From positions 1 to 55,218 of IMG/VR virus record IMGVR_UViG_3300023179_000132: a DNA stretch of 55,218 nt; one strand, given 5' to 3'. The notes below the pieces were generated by a model. That model was not told the DNA's origin. It saw only the letters and a program-made list of their open reading frames with translations, and did no database searches. Origin of the DNA: a virus. The position numbers and the translations under genes are program-made. Below are positions 48,798 through 55,218 of this stretch, piece by piece (the first letter of the stretch is position 1; every line of letters starts with the position of its first letter).

Positions 48798-49099
48798 ACA
48801 CCGAGATCTTCTTCCCTCCAAGGGATAAAGAGCTCTACACGGACATAGCCGATAAAGCCAAAGCTATATGCCTTGGCTTAGACGATCAACCGGCTTGCCC
48901 AGTTAGAAAAGAATGTTTGATCGAAGCTATAAAAAACGACGAACTTCATGGCATTTGGGGTGGCTTGTCACACCGTGAAAGAAATGCTATGGTTCGTAAA
49001 TATACAAATGCCGGAATGACACTAGAAGATTGGTTGGATCGCCCTAATGCCCTCAAAACCCCAAAAAATAGCAAGCAAAAACCTAAAAGCTTTTCTTGA
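48731..49099 (+). CDS. whiB: WhiB-family protein with expanded Cys spacing
   Basis: Starts at ATG 48731, overlapping the preceding nuclease gene by 67 bases; the ribosome site is weak. The four Cys are C19, C47, C56 and C62: AICLGLDDQPACPVRKECL. The second gap is eight residues rather than the usual two, an insertion of six between the second and third ligands. The GIWGGLSHRER turn (74-84) and basic helix are standard. A C-terminal extension of about 35 residues is Lys/Pro-rich. This second regulator differs from the compact one at 38544 and may act at a different time. Confidence 0.9.
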   Translation: MYDDNEDDVPWAWRYKAKCRGVDTEIFFPPRDKELYTDIADKAKAICLGLDDQPACPVRKECLIEAIKNDELHGIWGGLSHRERNAMVRKYTNAGMTLEDWLDRPNALKTPKNSKQKPKSFS

Positions 49100-49910
49100 T
49101 GCTAATAAGCGTGTATCAAGGATTACAGGTCCGCTAGAACGCTACATACTTGCACGTGAGCCAGAGTTCCGTGACCAGAGTTATTTACATCCTAGCGACC
49201 TTATTAAATCTGAATGGTGTGCCCTGCACGCTTATCATCAATTAACTGGGAACTATGTAGCAACGCAAGATAAGCCAACTCTACGTACCCAGTCGATCTT
49301 TGATGAAGGCCATGCTATCCATCACAAGTGGCAGACTTGGATTAAACAGATGGGTAATCTATATGGCTTGTGGTCGCTACGAGACGGCACCACTGAATGG
49401 GGAACTAGTCTAGACGGCGATTACCGGGAAGTCCCGCTGCAGAGTAAAAAGCACAAAATTAAAGGGCACTCTGACGGCTGGGTAAAAGGATTAGGTAATG
49501 ATTTTCTCATTGAGATTAAATCAATGGGCGCTGGCACCATACGCATGGAGGCTCCAAGCATCCTAATAGGTGCTAACGGTGACCTAGAAGCTGCTTGGAG
49601 GGCAATCAAACAGCCTTTTAGGTCACATATGCTTCAAGGCCAGGTATATCTACACCTGTGTCATTTAATGGTAGAAGAGGGCCTGATAGAGTCAGCCCCA
49701 GAGTCTATAGTGTTCATATATGAACTCAAAGCTAATCAAGATTACAAAGAGTTTGAGGTTATGTACGACCCTGAGTATGTAGCCGATATCTTTGAAAATG
49801 CTCTAGACGTAGCCTGGGCAGTTGACAACAAGCGCCCACCTGCGTGTAATATTGATCCAGTTAACGGTTGCAAGCGTTGCGCCACATTTAGGGAGGACAC
49901 AAATGAGTAA
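49047..49910 (+). CDS. Cas4/RecB-like PD-(D/E)XK exonuclease with Fe-S type Cys
   Basis: Overlaps the WhiB gene by 53 bases (ATG 49047). The 287-residue protein has C58 near the N-terminus (SEWCALHAYH) and C267, C275, C278 near the C-terminus (CNIDPVNGCKRC), the four-Cys plan that holds an iron-sulfur cluster in Cas4/AddB-type nucleases. The nuclease core shows H89 (DEGHAIHH), D143 (GHSDGWV) and E156-x-K158 (FLIEIKSMG). It likely resects DNA ends for recombination with the RecA gene. There is no CRISPR array nearby, so a Cas role is not indicated. Confidence 0.88.
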   Translation: MPSKPQKIASKNLKAFLDANKRVSRITGPLERYILAREPEFRDQSYLHPSDLIKSEWCALHAYHQLTGNYVATQDKPTLRTQSIFDEGHAIHHKWQTWIKQMGNLYGLWSLRDGTTEWGTSLDGDYREVPLQSKKHKIKGHSDGWVKGLGNDFLIEIKSMGAGTIRMEAPSILIGANGDLEAAWRAIKQPFRSHMLQGQVYLHLCHLMVEEGLIESAPESIVFIYELKANQDYKEFEVMYDPEYVADIFENALDVAWAVDNKRPPACNIDPVNGCKRCATFREDTNE

Positions 49911-50382
49911 TAGTGCTTACGCATTAAATTCGCTAAGTAAAAAAGGTTTTCAAATTCCAAGCAAGCCTACATATGAAGTACCTGCATTGCCCGTAGATAT
50001 CACAGAGCTTCACGATGAAGATCTTATGGAGCTGTTTGTTACCCTAACTAGTTGGACTGACTACGTAGCTCCACAAGTTGCTGTCGCAGCAATTGATGAG
50101 CGTGAGGCTGAGCGTTATGTATCTGTGCTAGAAGCTACAGCTATGGTAAACAACTGGAAGGGCGGTAGTGGTGACCGTGTAACAATCGCTAAGGCTAACA
50201 TCCTTCTAGACCCAAAGGTTGTAGAAGCTAAACAAGAACTAGACGAAAAACATGCTTACCGCAAACTAGTTGAGGTATTGCTACAGAATCTAGAGCGTGA
50301 CTCAGCATTAGTTTCTCGTGAATTAACTCGCCGCACCTCAGCTAGTGCTGTAAAGACTCGATCAGGAAAGTATTCGTTCTAA
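49903..50382 (+). CDS. hypothetical helical protein (159 aa)
   Basis: ATG 49903 has TTTAGGGAGGACACAA upstream, so it starts here although the frame is open back to 49822. The protein is helical with repeated acidic turns (DITELHDEDLMELFVTLTSW, AAIDEREAERYVSVLEATAM) and a basic C-terminus (ELTRRTSASAVKTRSGKYSF). No known motif. It sits between the Cas4-like nuclease and another unknown gene and may assist DNA-end processing, but this rests on position only. Confidence 0.75.
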   Translation: MSNSAYALNSLSKKGFQIPSKPTYEVPALPVDITELHDEDLMELFVTLTSWTDYVAPQVAVAAIDEREAERYVSVLEATAMVNNWKGGSGDRVTIAKANILLDPKVVEAKQELDEKHAYRKLVEVLLQNLERDSALVSRELTRRTSASAVKTRSGKYSF

Positions 50383-50831
50383 TGAGTAAAACGTCAGCTA
50401 ACTCATCTAATATAAAAATATCAAAGTTAAATCATGACTCTAATATTTGGAAAGGTACGAGTCGAAAGGACCATTTTACCGTGGAAATACCCGCACCTAT
50501 TATTAATAAAACAACTATAACTAAAGAACAAATAATAGAAATTGCATCTTTATTAGATAACATACTTCAAGATGCTTTAGTAATTTGTGAAGAAGACTGT
50601 TGTAAAGATCAACTTACTAAGACCGATATCAATGCAATTTCTCGTTCAATTGTAGAGGTTATAACTAAAGACCTTTTACTACCAAAGTTTGATGTTCTTG
50701 AATATCAAAAACAAATACGAGATCTACAGAAAAAATTAGCTGTTGCTGAGAGTACAAAAGACATACATAACTACACCAAACATAATACGTATAGCAGCTC
50801 TTCGTGGAATGAGAAAAAGGATCTACGATGA
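50382..50831 (+). CDS. hypothetical protein (149 aa)
   Basis: ATG 50382 overlaps the previous TAA. The middle is helical (TKEQIIEIASLLDNILQDAL) with a CEEDCC cluster near 69-74, and the later part has a coiled coil (FDVLEYQKQIRDLQKKLAVA). Ser/Asn-rich ends look disordered. Codons are AT-richer than in neighbours. No family recognised. Overlaps the kinase gene by 4 bases (ATGA). Confidence 0.7.
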   Translation: MSKTSANSSNIKISKLNHDSNIWKGTSRKDHFTVEIPAPIINKTTITKEQIIEIASLLDNILQDALVICEEDCCKDQLTKTDINAISRSIVEVITKDLLLPKFDVLEYQKQIRDLQKKLAVAESTKDIHNYTKHNTYSSSSWNEKKDLR

Positions 50832-51358
50832 TAATAGGTCTATCAGGATACGCACAAAGCGGCAAAGATGAAATAGCAAAGATTCTTTTGGATCAAGGAT
50901 TTGAGAGGGCTGCGTTTGCAGATACATTGCGTGAAGCATTACTAGCTTTAAATCCTATGGCTGGATACGGAGTATTTCTTAATGACGTAGTAGCTATGCT
51001 TGGTTGGGAAGACGCTAAGCGCAACTACCCAGAAGTACGTCGTTTATTGCAACGCATGGGCACAGAAGCCGGTCGTGAAATATTTGGTGCACAGATCTGG
51101 GTCAATAAAACTCTAGGCAAACTAGACCCTACAAAAAACTACATCATAACTGACGTACGGTTCCAAAATGAGGCTGACGCTATTCGTGACCTTGGTGGTC
51201 AAATGTGGCGTGTAACTCGTCCCGGCCATGGTCCTGTCAATAGTCACTCATCTGAGGTAGCCTTGGATAACTACGTGTTTGATTACGTAGTAGAAAACAA
51301 GGGGGACTTACAAGAGCTTAAGGCATTAGTACTTGCTTTAGTAAAGGTAAGGGCATGA
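50828..51358 (+). CDS. deoxynucleoside monophosphate kinase
   Basis: Phosphorylates dNMPs, as T4 gp1 does, to feed phage DNA synthesis. ATG 50828 has AAAAAGGATCTACG upstream. The P-loop is GYAQSGKD (7-14), followed by the lid/substrate region with RRLLQRMGTEAGREIFGAQI and the strand IITDVRFQNEADAIRDLGG, both characteristic of phage dNMP kinases. The 176 residues are a typical length. It overlaps the RuvC-like gene by 4 bases. Confidence 0.92.
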   Translation: MIIGLSGYAQSGKDEIAKILLDQGFERAAFADTLREALLALNPMAGYGVFLNDVVAMLGWEDAKRNYPEVRRLLQRMGTEAGREIFGAQIWVNKTLGKLDPTKNYIITDVRFQNEADAIRDLGGQMWRVTRPGHGPVNSHSSEVALDNYVFDYVVENKGDLQELKALVLALVKVRA

Positions 51359-51903
51359 GCACTAAATCATTTGGAGATAAGGCAATCCTTAAGGGCCAGG
51401 TCTATATTGGCATAGACCAGTCCTATACTGGGTTTGGCATTACTGCAATTGATAAGAAAGGCAACTATTACACCGAAGTCTATAAAGCAGAAGGCTCCGG
51501 TATTCAAAAGCTATGTAACATCCGTAACTATGTTGAAGATTTCTTATCAGAACATGATGTAGCAGGGATTGCCATGGAGGGATACGCATTTGGCAGGGAG
51601 TTTGGAGTAGCTCTTTCAGGAGAACTTGGAGGCATGGTCAAACTCTTATTATTTGATTTATACCCAGGAAATGATGCCGCCAGGTTCCCATTGATCGTGC
51701 AGCCAACCAGCTTAAAGAAATATATAACCGGCAGGGGAACTAAGGTCAATAAGAATCAAATACTTCTAACTGTGTATAAGAAATGGGGAGTAGAGTTCAA
51801 TGATGACAATGCCGCAGATTCCTACGGATTAGCACGAATTGCAAGGAATAAGCACGATTTTGACTACGAAAAAGAAGTTTACGATAAGTTAACAACCAAA
51901 TAA
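51355..51903 (+). CDS. RuvC-like Holliday junction endonuclease
   Basis: Resolves four-way DNA junctions. ATG 51355 follows AGTAAAGGTAAGGGC. The RNase H-like fold is marked by D21 (IGIDQSYTGFG), E75 (IAMEGYAFG) and the Asp pair near D151/D155 (FNDDNAADSYGLA), preceded by the KVNKNQILLTVYKKW helix, the RuvC-type set. It is the second resolvase candidate of the phage, besides the small PD-(D/E)XK protein at 48414. It ends the nuclease/replication block. Confidence 0.88.
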   Translation: MSTKSFGDKAILKGQVYIGIDQSYTGFGITAIDKKGNYYTEVYKAEGSGIQKLCNIRNYVEDFLSEHDVAGIAMEGYAFGREFGVALSGELGGMVKLLLFDLYPGNDAARFPLIVQPTSLKKYITGRGTKVNKNQILLTVYKKWGVEFNDDNAADSYGLARIARNKHDFDYEKEVYDKLTTK

Positions 51904-51958
51904 TGGTAGTGTTTTCTTAGAGGGCGCTCAACAATCGGAAAACTAAGGAATAAAAATC

Positions 51959-52246
51959 GTGAGCGAAACACAAGAAAAGCAAGAAGAAAACTACTTACGG
52001 GTAAGTGGTGGATCAAGTGCACAACAAGTTGGTTCAGCTATTGCCCACGCCCTATATGAAAGCCCAGTAGTAAAACTACGTGCGGTAGGCGCTTCGGCCG
52101 TAAATCAGGCTGTAAAAGCTATCGCAATTGCACGAGGATATGTAGCCCCTAGAGGACTAGATTTGATCTGCAAACCAGGTTTTACATCTATTGAGTCCAG
52201 AGAAGGCACCATTTCAGCAATTGTATTTACTATTACTGCAAGTTAA
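51959..52246 (+). CDS. SpoVS-family protein (Alba-like)
   Basis: Begins at GTG 51959 with ACTAAGGAATAAAAATC upstream. Residues 12-95 match Stage V sporulation protein S: LRVSGGSSAQQVGSAIAHAL, VVKLRAVGASAVNQAVKAIA, IARGYVAPRGLDLICKPGF and a final EGTISAIVF strand. SpoVS is a small Alba-like protein in spore formers and many other bacteria; it probably binds nucleic acid. In a phage of a non-spore-forming-type host it may act as a DNA- or RNA-binding regulator. It stands alone after the resolvase gene. Confidence 0.9.
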   Translation: MSETQEKQEENYLRVSGGSSAQQVGSAIAHALYESPVVKLRAVGASAVNQAVKAIAIARGYVAPRGLDLICKPGFTSIESREGTISAIVFTITAS

Positions 52247-52258
52247 TGCTGATAAATT

Positions 52259-52279
52259 AAGCCGTAAAGCTTACGGTTT
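52259..52279 (+). terminator. hairpin after SpoVS gene
   Basis: AAGCCGTAA at 52259-52267 pairs with TTACGGTTT at 52271-52279 (9 bp with one G-U pair, AGC loop). No T-run follows; it could be a weak terminator or leader hairpin for the next gene at 52311. Confidence 0.45.
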
Positions 52280-52310
52280 ACATATAACTCTATTCTAGAA
52301 TGAGGTAGAA

Positions 52311-52697
52311 ATGGCTAATTCGTCAAGCGACGTAGATGCAGCATTGGCCGGTATGGCCAAGACAGGTGCGCCTCGCGTACCAATGGGTACCACAGCAGTT
52401 GACTCTGCGTCATACCCATCAGCAACTGACACTGGTTCAGCAACTTTGGTTCCTAAAGGTAACTCAAAGTCTGTAGACCCAGCAGCAGGTGGTAAAGCAA
52501 ATCGTTCAAACGTGCTTTCACCAGCAGTCGGTAGAGGCCCTGAGCGTAACGGTGCTCGTTATTCAGTTTCAGTGAATACCGTAATCCCAACCGCTCCTGA
52601 AGCTTCATCTACACAGGCAAGTGGTCGTATCATCGCACCTTCGACTAATCGTAGTCGCAGCGTATTTGACGATGGTATGGGTTCGTCCTACAATTAA
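52311..52697 (+). CDS. hypothetical low-complexity protein (128 aa)
   Basis: ATG 52311 has AATGAGGTAGAA upstream. The product is Ser/Ala/Gly/Thr/Pro-rich and poorly ordered (MANSSSDVDAALAGMAKTGA, then GGKANRSNVLSPAVGRGPER), with no domain or membrane span. Codon use is of the highly expressed type, with a terminator after it, so it may be an abundant virion or accessory protein. Function unknown. Confidence 0.7.
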   Translation: MANSSSDVDAALAGMAKTGAPRVPMGTTAVDSASYPSATDTGSATLVPKGNSKSVDPAAGGKANRSNVLSPAVGRGPERNGARYSVSVNTVIPTAPEASSTQASGRIIAPSTNRSRSVFDDGMGSSYN

Positions 52698-52721
52698 ATA
52701 ATAACTTAATACTTATAAGTG

Positions 52722-52748
52722 GGTGGCCCTCCGGGGCCACCTTAAAAT
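52722..52748 (+). terminator. hairpin terminator after the low-complexity gene
   Basis: GGTGGCCC at 52722-52729 pairs with GGGCCACC at 52734-52741 around a TCCG loop, followed by TTAAAAT. Compact and stable; the T-run is short but the position between genes is right. Confidence 0.75.
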
Positions 52749-52772
52749 CGGGATAACAATTGGAGTATATGC

Positions 52773-53012
52773 ATGTTGGCTGAGGCCTTAAAAGAATATA
52801 AACATACTCGCGCTACACAAGTTAAGTTGTGTATTGTAGGCGGGTGGTCTTCTAAATTGTCTGAGGAAGATCAAGCAAGTTTTAAAGAAGCGTTAGAAGA
52901 TTATTCAATATCTGCCCGCTCATTATTAAATATCCTAAGCAATGTTGGTGCATCGTTTAGCCTAGAGGCTCTTCGTAAACACCGTAATCAGGAGTGCCCA
53001 TGCCAAGCTTAG
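52773..53012 (+). CDS. small protein with HTH-like and C-terminal Cys motif (79 aa)
   Basis: ATG 52773 has TGGAG at 52761-52765 upstream. The protein is helical (VKLCIVGGWSSKLSEEDQAS, then YSISARSLLNILSNVGASFS) with an ending LRKHRNQECPCQA. The helix-turn-helix-like portion and the final HR..CPC pattern recur in small actinophage proteins that may bind DNA. It overlaps the phosphoesterase gene by 13 bases. No firm family; a regulatory role is possible. Confidence 0.7.
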   Translation: MLAEALKEYKHTRATQVKLCIVGGWSSKLSEEDQASFKEALEDYSISARSLLNILSNVGASFSLEALRKHRNQECPCQA

Positions 53013-54010
53013 GTTCGGAGTTAGCAAAGCTACGCAAAGAAATGCAGTTTGATGGTCCAGAATGGCCAGTAGTACAGCCTGCAAAACCTATTATAATTAA
53101 GCAGCCAGCAGCCCCTAAGAAAACCCCTGCATTAGTAGGTGGTTGGAAGACTGCAGTTGTTCTACCAGATCCACAGATCGGCTTTCGTCAGTTTGATGGC
53201 GAAGAACTAGATCCTTTCCATGATGAAGCTGCTATGAACGTAGCTCTTCAAATTCTTAATGCTGAGCAGCATGACGGTGGCGTACACCAGGTAGTTAACC
53301 TTGGTGACTATATTGATCTTCCAGCACAAGGCAAGTATGAGCAGGAAGCTGCATTTGCGTTTACTACTCAGCATGCAATTGATCGCGGTAGTTTATTTGC
53401 CGCAGAACAACGTGCCGCAGCTCCAAACGCAAAGATAGTTATCCTTGAGGGTAACCATGACCGGCGTATGCAGAAGTTTGTACAAGCCAATGCGCTATCA
53501 GCTTTTGGTCTACGCCGTGCTAATACTCCAAGCTCGTGGCCGGTAATGTCTATGCCATATCTTCTACGCCTAGAAGACTTTGACGTAGACTACATTGACG
53601 CGTATCCAGCAGGAGTCTGGTGGATTAACGACAAACTTCGGGCAATCCACGGCGATAAGGTTCGCAGCAATGGCTCAACAGCAGCTGCCTATACTAACGA
53701 TATGCCACATATCTCTACTATCTTTGGGCACATTCATCGTCAAGAGATTCAGTCAAAGACTACCTTTGACCGGGATGGTCGCATCAAGGCTATGGCTATT
53801 AGTCCCGGATGCCTATGCCGTGTAGATGGCCATGTCCCTAGTGTAAAAGGATCTGTAGATTCCAATGGCAAGCCAGTAACCTACTGGGAAAATTGGCAAC
53901 AAGGTATAGCTGTTATCCGCTATAAGGATGAAGGCTCATTCCACGTAGACCTAGTTCATATTGATGAAGGCAAAACTCTTTATAAAGGCCAAGAATTTAT
54001 CGCCAAGTAA
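53000..54010 (+). CDS. metallophosphoesterase (calcineurin-like)
   Basis: Start at ATG 53000, with AGGAG at 52990-52994 upstream; GTG 52994 lies inside that site. The 336-residue protein has the motifs of the family: PDPQIG (D57, with Gln where His is usual), GDYID (D103, D106), GNHDRR (N152, H153, D154), IHGDK (H218) and GHIHR (H244, H246). The His to Gln change in the first motif removes one usual metal ligand and may alter the preferred metal. Role could be nuclease, cyclic nucleotide or phosphoprotein hydrolysis. It is followed by a terminator. Confidence 0.9.
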   Translation: MPSLGSELAKLRKEMQFDGPEWPVVQPAKPIIIKQPAAPKKTPALVGGWKTAVVLPDPQIGFRQFDGEELDPFHDEAAMNVALQILNAEQHDGGVHQVVNLGDYIDLPAQGKYEQEAAFAFTTQHAIDRGSLFAAEQRAAAPNAKIVILEGNHDRRMQKFVQANALSAFGLRRANTPSSWPVMSMPYLLRLEDFDVDYIDAYPAGVWWINDKLRAIHGDKVRSNGSTAAAYTNDMPHISTIFGHIHRQEIQSKTTFDRDGRIKAMAISPGCLCRVDGHVPSVKGSVDSNGKPVTYWENWQQGIAVIRYKDEGSFHVDLVHIDEGKTLYKGQEFIAK

Positions 54011-54024
54011 GTTGCATCGAACAG

Positions 54025-54057
54025 AGGGCTCACCAGAAATGGTGGGCCCTTTGTCAT
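54025..54057 (+). terminator. hairpin terminator after phosphoesterase
   Basis: AGGGCTCACCA at 54025-54035 pairs with TGGTGGGCCCT at 54040-54050 (11 bp with one G-U) around a GAAA loop, then TTGTCATT. It separates the replication/metabolism block from the accessory ADP-ribosyltransferase block. Confidence 0.85.
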
Positions 54058-54090
54058 TACTAATGATAATAGATGTGGGAAAATAAAAGA

Positions 54091-54669
54091 ATGCAGCCAG
54101 AAGTACCTCAGTTTGATCCGAAAAAGCATGTCAAAGTATTTCGCGGATTAAGCTTAGCCACAGGTTTTGAAACTGATGTTAATTACAATCCAGACGCTAC
54201 TGATTACCACGACGGTTGTAGAATTTGTGGTGTAGAAAGTCCTTCTGATCATACAACTGGAATGCATTGGACTGACACAAAAGCCATTGCTAGCAAATTT
54301 GCTACAGGTTTTAATACCGAACTAGAAAATCCCGGAAAACTTTATGAAGGTTTTGTAGATAAATCTGATGTAATGTCTAAAGAAGAAGTGTACAATAAAA
54401 ACATACCCAAATTTTCTGGACTAGCACAAAGAATTTATGGCGATCAACCAATTTCCATAGCCCAATTGCACGGAATAAATGATTTAGCGGAAGACTCTAC
54501 AAAATATACCAATCCGGAAAGGGAAGTTCCTTTAAGAGCAGGGGCTAAGGCGTATGTAACAAAAACAACTGATTTTATACCAACGGAAGAAAACCCAAGA
54601 AAACACCACAAAGTAATAGTTAAACACCCAAAACCAATTGAAATGACAATTAAACAGGAAAAAAGTTAA
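54091..54669 (+). CDS. ADP-ribosyltransferase-like protein (R-S/T-E class)
   Basis: Start placed at ATG 54091 (GTGGGAAAATAAAAGA before it); an upstream ATG at 54073 has no ribosome site. The 192-residue product has KVFRGLSL with R18, then GMHWTDTKAIASKFA (59-61 HWT at the place of the S-T-S strand), and EREVPLRAGAKAY with E143-x-E145, the plan of arginine-type ADP-ribosyltransferases. It also has C43 and C46 (CRIC) near a His, a possible metal site. It would transfer ADP-ribose from NAD to a host protein, as T4 Alt and Mod do. Followed directly by a second ADP-ribosyltransferase-like gene (TAATG). Target unknown. Confidence 0.68.
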   Translation: MQPEVPQFDPKKHVKVFRGLSLATGFETDVNYNPDATDYHDGCRICGVESPSDHTTGMHWTDTKAIASKFATGFNTELENPGKLYEGFVDKSDVMSKEEVYNKNIPKFSGLAQRIYGDQPISIAQLHGINDLAEDSTKYTNPEREVPLRAGAKAYVTKTTDFIPTEENPRKHHKVIVKHPKPIEMTIKQEKS

Positions 54670-55082
54670 TGAGTAGACCCGCAGAGTTTTGGCATGGAAC
54701 CCACGTTGCCTTAAATCCTGGGGATATTATTTCCCCTAGAAATTCTCGAGGGGGACAGTCTAATTTTGAAACCACAGATTCTTCCAAAGATCTAACTGGT
54801 TGGAATCCCGGCCATGTAGCTTACGCTACTGACTCCGTTGAAATAGCAGAATGGTACGCACAACATGCCGCTAAAAAACATGGGGAAGGAAGAGTATATA
54901 AGGTAGAGCCGGTCAATCCTTCTGATTTAGAGGAAGATAAATATGGGGGAGGCTTTGATAAGCCTGCCTATCAAAGCCCATCTGGATTCAGAGTAGTTAG
55001 TGAACATCGCTCTGGAGTATGTAGAAAGTGCTATACCTTACGGAATACTGAAGGAAAATGTACTTGTCCTGACAACTCTTAA
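54669..55082 (+). CDS. Arr-like ADP-ribosyltransferase with C-terminal zinc ribbon
   Basis: ATG 54669 overlaps the previous stop and follows CAGGAAAAAAG. The first 112 residues follow the plan of rifampin ADP-ribosyltransferase (Arr): FWHGTHVALNPGDII (H9), GGQSNFE, HVAYATDSVEIAEWYAQHAA (Y52), GRVYKVEPVNPSDLEED and FRVVSEH. Arr uses a His-Tyr-Asp set. The last 20 residues add C118-x2-C121 and C131-x-C133, a zinc ribbon not part of ordinary Arr. Host RNA polymerase or another protein may be the target rather than a drug; that is inference. With 54091 it forms a two-gene accessory module. Confidence 0.72.
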   Translation: MSRPAEFWHGTHVALNPGDIISPRNSRGGQSNFETTDSSKDLTGWNPGHVAYATDSVEIAEWYAQHAAKKHGEGRVYKVEPVNPSDLEEDKYGGGFDKPAYQSPSGFRVVSEHRSGVCRKCYTLRNTEGKCTCPDNS

Positions 55083-55103
55083 TAATTAAAGGAAAATAAG
55101 GGA

Positions 55104-55218
55104 ATGGGACTAGAATTACCAAAACTTAGCATTGCCGATCTTACTTTTAGACATAATTTTAAAGATCGTGATGGAAATCCTTCAGATAACTGGAAAAAGT
55201 ATAGATATCAAACTATAT
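55104..55218 (+). CDS. hypothetical protein, cut at window end
   Basis: ATG 55104 follows AAGGAAAATAAGGGA, a good ribosome site, 21 bases after the previous stop. Thirty-eight codons are visible, starting MGLELPKLSIADLTFRHNFK and continuing with an Asp/Asn/Lys-rich stretch. No motif is visible in this part. It belongs to the same accessory group as the two ADP-ribosyltransferase-like genes by spacing and ribosome site and could be another effector. Confidence 0.6.
   Translation, partial: MGLELPKLSIADLTFRHNFKDRDGNPSDNWKKYRYQTI

Noticed and set aside
49047-49910. CRISPR-associated Cas4
   Set aside because: The Cas4-like protein has the Fe-S nuclease plan, but there is no repeat-spacer array or other cas gene, and such nucleases are usual in phage recombination sets.
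54051-54070. Promoter before the ADP-ribosyltransferase block (TTGTCA and GATAAT)
   Set aside because: The two boxes are about 8 bases apart, too close for a normal sigma-70 promoter. A -10-only element is possible but cannot be supported.
1-55218. tRNA genes
   Set aside because: No cloverleaf-like sequence with a GTTCGAATC-type T arm was noticed in intergenic gaps, which are nearly all under 130 bases.
1-55218. Lysogeny genes
   Set aside because: No integrase, excisionase or attachment site was found. The MerR-like and RHH proteins alone do not show a lysogenic switch.

Overview
The window is a contiguous, densely packed piece of a tailed bacteriophage genome with a contractile tail (a myovirus). 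Every gene I can support is on the + strand, with short overlaps (ATGA, TAATG, GTGA) or short gaps and good Shine-Dalgarno sites. The base composition is moderately AT-rich. Two WhiB-family genes point to an actinobacterial host, because WhiB is confined to Actinobacteria and their phages. Together with the low GC this suggests a freshwater or marine low-GC actinobacterium such as the acI group; the exact host is inference. No integrase, excisionase or repressor is seen, so a lytic lifestyle is likely. Both ends are cut: a gene runs in from the left and another runs off the right.

Layout. 1-1010: two or three small genes, one with a KTSC-like domain. 1008-7622: packaging and head (TerL, portal, coiled-coil scaffold, N4-gp56-like major capsid protein), with two good hairpin terminators around the small gene after the capsid gene. 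7749-16749: a connector-like protein with a beta-sandwich tail, a run of fibre/adhesin genes placed unusually between head and neck, several small basic or Cys-rich proteins, and neck/tail-terminator candidates. 16799-34690: contractile tail (sheath, tube, zinc-site tail assembly chaperone with a probable +1 frameshift extension, tape measure with two peptidoglycan hydrolase domains, baseplate hub, LysM protein, split hub gene pair, OB-fold spike, gp25-like wedge, baseplate J, giant carbohydrate-binding-like adhesin). 34705-34983: small membrane protein. 35001-52246: replication, recombination and regulation (initiator, DnaC-like loader, SWIM protein, DnaB-like helicase, WhiB, primase, SNF2 helicase, RHH, C2H2 zinc finger, MerR-like protein, SSB-like protein, family A DNA polymerase, RecA, NlpC/P60-like hydrolase, PD-(D/E)XK nucleases, second WhiB, dNMP kinase, RuvC-like nuclease, SpoVS). 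52311-54010: unknowns and a metallophosphoesterase. 54091-end: an accessory block of two different ADP-ribosyltransferase-like genes and a cut gene.

The phage thus carries a nearly self-sufficient replisome (initiator, loader, helicase, primase, polymerase, SSB) and recombination set, several small DNA-binding regulators, and probable host-modifying ADP-ribosyltransferases. The most interesting points are the CTT-TAG +1 frameshift extending the tail chaperone, the tandem ADP-ribosyltransferase module including an Arr-like protein with an added zinc ribbon, a textbook C2H2 zinc finger in a 41-residue protein, a WhiB with an expanded Cys spacing, a phage SpoVS homologue, and the fibre genes next to the head genes. 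All family calls come from reading motifs by eye; no database search was run.
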